A DNA stretch of 64,000 nt from Clostridiales bacterium UBA7285 (lineage in GTDB: Bacteria > Bacillota > Clostridia > Peptostreptococcales > Anaerovoracaceae): assembly GCA_002472145.1 (NCBI GenBank), contig DKRJ01000008.1, positions 1 through 64,000 on the forward strand. The letters are read 5' to 3'. Position numbers and translations under genes: made by a program. Below the pieces are notes generated by a model. The model worked only from the letters and a program-made list of their open reading frames with translations. It was not told the origin of the DNA and did not search any database. The first letter of the stretch is position 1. Each line of letters opens with the position of its first letter. Below are positions 60,428 through 64,000 of the stretch, one piece after another.

Positions 60428-60937
60428 ATGAATTTCGGATCAGAGATAACGGAACTCAGGAAGAAGAACGATCTGACTCAGGAGCAGCTGGCGGAGAAAC
60501 TGAACGTCACACGTCAGGCCGTCTCGAACTGGGAGAACGACCGGAACCTTCCCGACATCGAGATGCTCATCAGGATATCGGACGAATTCGACGTTTCGCT
60601 CGACGAACTGATAAAAGGAGGAGAAACGATGAATAACATGACAGAAAAGATAATCGACGACGGCAGCGAGGGCAGGAGAGCCAAACGGAACATGATCACG
60701 GCGATAATCGGAGCTCTGCTGATGCTGGCAGGGGCAGCGTGCTTCATCATCAAAGCAAATTCCGTGGAGTATATCGACGCGGACGGGATCCTGCACGAGA
60801 ACTTCTTCCTGCTGCCGATAGGATTCCTGTTCCTGCTCTGCGGAGTTGTCGTATTCCTGATCGCCGATATATCATTTATCGTAAACAAAGTAAAGAAATC
60901 AAAGCAGGAAAGAAATGATCCAGACGCGAGATCCTGA
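60428..60937 (+). CDS. XRE regulator with two-helix membrane domain
   Basis: 169 aa from ATG 60428. Residues 1-66 are an XRE HTH (ITELRKKNDLTQEQLAEKLN, VTRQAVSNWENDRNLPDIEM) of the SinR-like clostridial kind. A linker follows, then two membrane helices (~98-115 and ~130-150: MITAIIGALLMLAGAACFII, LLPIGFLFLLCGVVVFLIAD) with a short outer loop. This makes it a membrane-tethered transcription factor that may sense envelope or redox state. It stands alone before the carAB operon. Confidence 0.82.
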   Translation: MNFGSEITELRKKNDLTQEQLAEKLNVTRQAVSNWENDRNLPDIEMLIRISDEFDVSLDELIKGGETMNNMTEKIIDDGSEGRRAKRNMITAIIGALLMLAGAACFIIKANSVEYIDADGILHENFFLLPIGFLFLLCGVVVFLIADISFIVNKVKKSKQERNDPDARS

Positions 60938-61036
60938 TGAGAGCGCGTCTATGACATTAGTCCGTTGGATCATTACGAGCGGCTGGAGGAGAACGATCCG
61001 GCCGTATTTTTATGCCCGCTTCAGGTGAAGCTGCGA

Positions 61037-61065
61037 TTGAGGAAAGCGCCTCCGTATGATAAAAT
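61037..61065 (+). promoter_or_regulatory. Promoter of carAB
   Basis: TTGAGG, 17-base spacer, TAAAAT, 42 bases before the carA start. No PyrR-binding leader or arginine-repressor box could be recognised in the ~170-base gap. Confidence 0.5.
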
Positions 61066-61107
61066 ATCTAAAACTGTTTTCTTTGATATTTGAAAAGGCG
61101 GCACAAC

Positions 61108-62217
61108 TTGGAAGCATTTCTCATTTTAGAAAACGGCACTGTTTTCAATGGCATCTCCGTCGGGGCTAAGAAAGAGGTCATCTCAGAGATAGTCTTCAAC
61201 ACTTCGATGACGGGATACCTCGAAGTCCTGACCGACCCGAGCTACGCCGGACAGGCGGTCGTAATGACTTATCCTCTCATAGGCAACTACGGCATCTGCT
61301 ACGCGGACACCGAATCGAGGCTGCCGTGGCTCGACGGCTTCATAGCCCGCGAATTCTCGCGAATGCCGTCGAACTTCAGATCGCAGAACACCATACAGAA
61401 CTTCATGAAGAAATACAACGTCGCGGGGATCTCCGGCATCGACACGCGCGCTTTGACGCGCATGCTCAGAGACAGAGGCACGATGAACGGCATGATCACG
61501 ACGAAGCGATACCGCGACGACGAGATGCCCGAACTGCTCGAACGCATCAGGGCGTATAAGGTGACAGGCGTCGTTAAGCGCACATCCGCGCCTGAAGTCT
61601 ACGAGGAGCAGGCTCAGAACACGGACGGCACGAGATATTCCGGGGAAAAAGAACCGAGGCGCGTCGCTCTGCTCGACGTAGGAGCCAAGCGCGGCATCAT
61701 CAGAGAACTGCAGAAGCGCGGCTGCGACGTGACCGTGTATCCTTCCGGCACGACGGCCGAGATGATCCTGGCTTCAAACCCTGACGGCATACTGATCTCG
61801 AACGGCCCGGGCGATCCGAAGGAAAACGACTGCGTCATAAAAGAGGTCAGGAAACTGTACGACTCAGACGTTCCGATCTTTGCGATATGCCTCGGCCATC
61901 AGCTCATGGCACTTGCGACGGGAGCAGACACATATAAACTGAAATACGGCCATCGCGGCGGCAACCATCCGGTGAAGGACGTGCGGACCGGTAAGGTCTT
62001 CATCACGACACAGAACCACGGATATGCGGTGGACACCTCCACAGTCGATCCGAACGTCGCGCGCGAGGCTTTGTTCAACGTGAACGACAGGACCAACGAA
62101 GGGCTCGAGTACGTCGGCAAAAAGATACTCACCGTGCAGTATCACCCGGAAGCGTGTCCGGGACCGCGCGATTCCTCATACCTGTTCGACGAGTTCGTAA
62201 ATATGATGGAGGGCTGA
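61108..62217 (+). CDS. carA: Carbamoyl-phosphate synthase small (glutaminase) subunit
   Basis: 369 aa from TTG 61108 (AAAGGCGG upstream), giving the standard N-terminus EAFLILENGTVFNGISVG. It hydrolyses glutamine and channels ammonia to CarB. GYQEV-region equivalent NTSMTGYLEVLTDPSYAGQ, then the glutaminase domain with nucleophile Cys in ICLGHQLMALATG (~257) and the His-Glu pair in VQYHPEACPGP (~345). Complete catalytic triad. It is followed 2 bases later by carB. Confidence 0.93.
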   Translation: MEAFLILENGTVFNGISVGAKKEVISEIVFNTSMTGYLEVLTDPSYAGQAVVMTYPLIGNYGICYADTESRLPWLDGFIAREFSRMPSNFRSQNTIQNFMKKYNVAGISGIDTRALTRMLRDRGTMNGMITTKRYRDDEMPELLERIRAYKVTGVVKRTSAPEVYEEQAQNTDGTRYSGEKEPRRVALLDVGAKRGIIRELQKRGCDVTVYPSGTTAEMILASNPDGILISNGPGDPKENDCVIKEVRKLYDSDVPIFAICLGHQLMALATGADTYKLKYGHRGGNHPVKDVRTGKVFITTQNHGYAVDTSTVDPNVAREALFNVNDRTNEGLEYVGKKILTVQYHPEACPGPRDSSYLFDEFVNMMEG

Positions 62218-62219
62218 AA

Positions 62220-64000
62220 ATGAGAGACGAGAGCATTAAAAAAGTCTTGATGATCGGATCCGGCCCCATCGTCATCGGACAGGCGGCGGAATTCGACTAC
62301 GCCGGCACACAGGCGTGCAGGAGCCTTAAAGAAGAAGGCGTCGAGGTCGTCCTGGTGAACTCGAACCCGGCGACGATCATGACGGATAAGGACATCGCCG
62401 ACCACGTGTATATCGAGCCTCTTACGGTGGAGACCGTCGAGGCGATCATAGAAAAGGAAAAGCCGGATTCGGTGCTGCCGACGCTCGGCGGACAGGCGGG
62501 GCTGAACCTTGCCATGGCGCTGGCCGAATCGGGATTCCTCGAGAGCCACAACGTCAGGCTCATAGGAACGACTCCTCTGACGATAAAAAAAGCCGAAGAC
62601 AGGCTGATGTTCAAGGAGACGATGAATAAGATCCACGAGCCTGTGGCGGAGTCGGAAGTCGTCCACACGGTGGAGGACGGGCTGGAAGTAGCAAAGAAGA
62701 TAGGCTATCCGGTCGTCCTGAGACCTGCGTATACTCTCGGCGGTTCGGGCGGCGGCATCGCGACGAACGAACTGGAATGCTCCGAAATACTCGCAAACGG
62801 CCTCAGGCTGTCCCGCGTCCACGAGGTGCTCGTGGAGCGCTCCATCGCCGGATGGAAAGAGATAGAATATGAGGTCATGCGCGACGGCGCCGGTAACGTC
62901 ATCACCGTCTGCAACATGGAAAACATAGACCCGGTCGGTGTCCATACGGGCGACTCGATCGTAGTCGCTCCTTCGCAGACCCTTTCCGATAAGGAATATC
63001 AGATGCTCCGGAGCTCAGCGCTCAATATCATCACGGAACTGGGCATCACGGGAGGCTGCAACGTCCAGTACGCGCTGAATCCCGAGAGCTTCGAGTACTG
63101 TGTCATAGAAGTCAACCCGAGAGTTTCGCGCTCGTCCGCCCTGGCTTCGAAGGCGACGGGCTACCCGATCGCAAAGGTGGCGGCAAAGATAGCCCTCGGC
63201 TACGATCTGGACGAGATAAAAAACGCCGTGACGGGAAAGACGTACGCGTCCTTTGAACCGGCGCTCGACTACTGCGTCGTGAAGATGCCGCGTCTGCCTT
63301 TTGATAAATTCCTGACCGCCGACCACATGCTCGGCACCCAGATGCAGGCGACGGGAGAGGTCATGGCCATAGCGCACAGCTTCGAAGGCGCTCTGATGAA
63401 GGCGATCAGGTCGCTGGAGCAGCACGTCGACAGCCTTATGTCGTATGATTTCTCCGCGCTCGACGACCACGATCTGGTCAAACTGATGTCCAGAAGCGAC
63501 GACCGCAGGATATGGTTCATCGCAGAGGCTCTCCGCCGCGGATGGAGCATGAAGGACATCCACGAGATAACGAAATTCGACGAGTGGTTCATCGATAAGA
63601 TCAACTCCCTCGTCGACATGGAGAAGCGTCTCAGCAACGAGCCTCTCAGCCACAGCCTGCTGCGCGAGGCAAAGCGCATGGAGTTCCCTGACAGCGTCAT
63701 AGCCGAACTGACAGGCATGACAGAGGACGAGGTCAGGGAAGAACGATATGAGTCCGGCATCACCGCGGCGTTTAAGATGGTAGACACATGCGCGGCGGAA
63801 TTCGAGGCCGCAACGCCGTATTACTATTCCGTGTTCGGATCAGAGAACGAGGCCGACGGCACGCCGAAAGCGAAGAAGAAGGTCCTCGTGCTCGGTTCCG
63901 GGCCTATCAGGATCGGACAGGGCATAGAGTTCGATTTCTGTTCGGTCCACTGCACGTGGGCTTTCAGACAGGAAGGGTATGAGACGATAATCATCAACAA
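62220..64000 (+). CDS. carB: Carbamoyl-phosphate synthase large subunit, 3' end outside window
   Basis: The ATG at 62220 lies 2 bases after the carA stop. 593 codons are visible of the usual ~1,070. IGSGPIVIGQAAEFDYAGTQ at the N-terminus, LPTLGGQAGLNLAMAL, LRPAYTLGGSGGGIATNE (first ATP-grasp, ~160-178), IEVNPRVSRSSALASKATGY (~299), an oligomerisation domain to ~545, and the start of the second synthetase half, VLVLGSGPIRIGQGIEFDF (~557). It makes carbamoyl phosphate for pyrimidines and arginine. Confidence 0.95.
   Translation, partial: MRDESIKKVLMIGSGPIVIGQAAEFDYAGTQACRSLKEEGVEVVLVNSNPATIMTDKDIADHVYIEPLTVETVEAIIEKEKPDSVLPTLGGQAGLNLAMALAESGFLESHNVRLIGTTPLTIKKAEDRLMFKETMNKIHEPVAESEVVHTVEDGLEVAKKIGYPVVLRPAYTLGGSGGGIATNELECSEILANGLRLSRVHEVLVERSIAGWKEIEYEVMRDGAGNVITVCNMENIDPVGVHTGDSIVVAPSQTLSDKEYQMLRSSALNIITELGITGGCNVQYALNPESFEYCVIEVNPRVSRSSALASKATGYPIAKVAAKIALGYDLDEIKNAVTGKTYASFEPALDYCVVKMPRLPFDKFLTADHMLGTQMQATGEVMAIAHSFEGALMKAIRSLEQHVDSLMSYDFSALDDHDLVKLMSRSDDRRIWFIAEALRRGWSMKDIHEITKFDEWFIDKINSLVDMEKRLSNEPLSHSLLREAKRMEFPDSVIAELTGMTEDEVREERYESGITAAFKMVDTCAAEFEAATPYYYSVFGSENEADGTPKAKKKVLVLGSGPIRIGQGIEFDFCSVHCTWAFRQEGYETIIIN

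Overview
The window looks like the chromosome of an anaerobic, low-oxygen-tolerant Clostridia member. The signs are a TnpX-type recombinase remnant, a flavodiiron protein, several flavodoxin/ferredoxin proteins, an ECF transporter, AzlCD, CstA, MurT/GatD pairs and a CD1871A-type CXXC micro-protein. The fairly high G+C coding style with TTG starts fits the Family XIII / Anaerovoracaceae area (Mogibacterium-like), but that placement is an inference. No rRNA, tRNA or CRISPR array was seen.

Layout. 1-3.9 kb: two surface-protein genes, the second running straight into the 3' end of a large serine recombinase, which in turn abuts the last ~56 codons of a class M sirtuin (SirTM). 4-4.8 kb: the macrodomain ADP-ribosyl hydrolase that normally partners SirTM. 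About 4.73-13.90 kb: a ~9.2-kb, more A+T-rich integrated element that entered the 3' end of the macrodomain gene and supplied a substitute C-terminus; the displaced original C-terminus lies at 13885-13977. The element carries small basic proteins, an excisionase-like HTH protein, a replication-type P-loop ATPase, a phage terminase-small-subunit-like protein, a coiled-coil protein, a repressor, a tyrosine integrase and an FtsK-like translocase. No relaxase and no capsid gene were recognised. Three of its promoters share a candidate operator.

14-26 kb: a truncated HigB/HigA pair, an Rrf2 regulator, a methyltransferase-like membrane fusion protein, an iron alcohol dehydrogenase, two tandem MurT-GatD-like pairs whose GatD subunits lack the glutaminase Cys and His, purine nucleoside phosphorylase, lipoate ligase and a TlpA/CXXC/ferredoxin membrane redox cluster. 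26-38 kb: flavodoxin, MarR, a D-amino-acid catabolic group (D-aminoacylase, EFR1 flavodoxin-ferredoxin, D-serine dehydratase), esterase, aldo-keto reductases, an ECF S component with a P-loop kinase, a broken flavodoxin lipoprotein and a LysR regulator.

38-64 kb: hom-lysC-asd; a flavodiiron protein behind a three-part acyl-CoA dehydrogenase/EtfA/rubredoxin fusion, probably one electron chain to oxygen; CstA; a membrane-fused spermidine-synthase-like protein; AzlCD; a FolD variant; an HD phosphohydrolase; an ABC exporter; oligoendopeptidase F; YwaF-like, MATE, LD-carboxypeptidase and XRE genes; then carA and the start of carB, cut by the window edge.

The best candidates for something undescribed are the 9.2-kb element with its end repeats and shared operators, the paired MurT-GatD complexes with a dead glutaminase, and the ACAD-EtfA-rubredoxin fusion beside a flavodiiron protein. 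Function statements rest on motifs read by eye; no database search was run.
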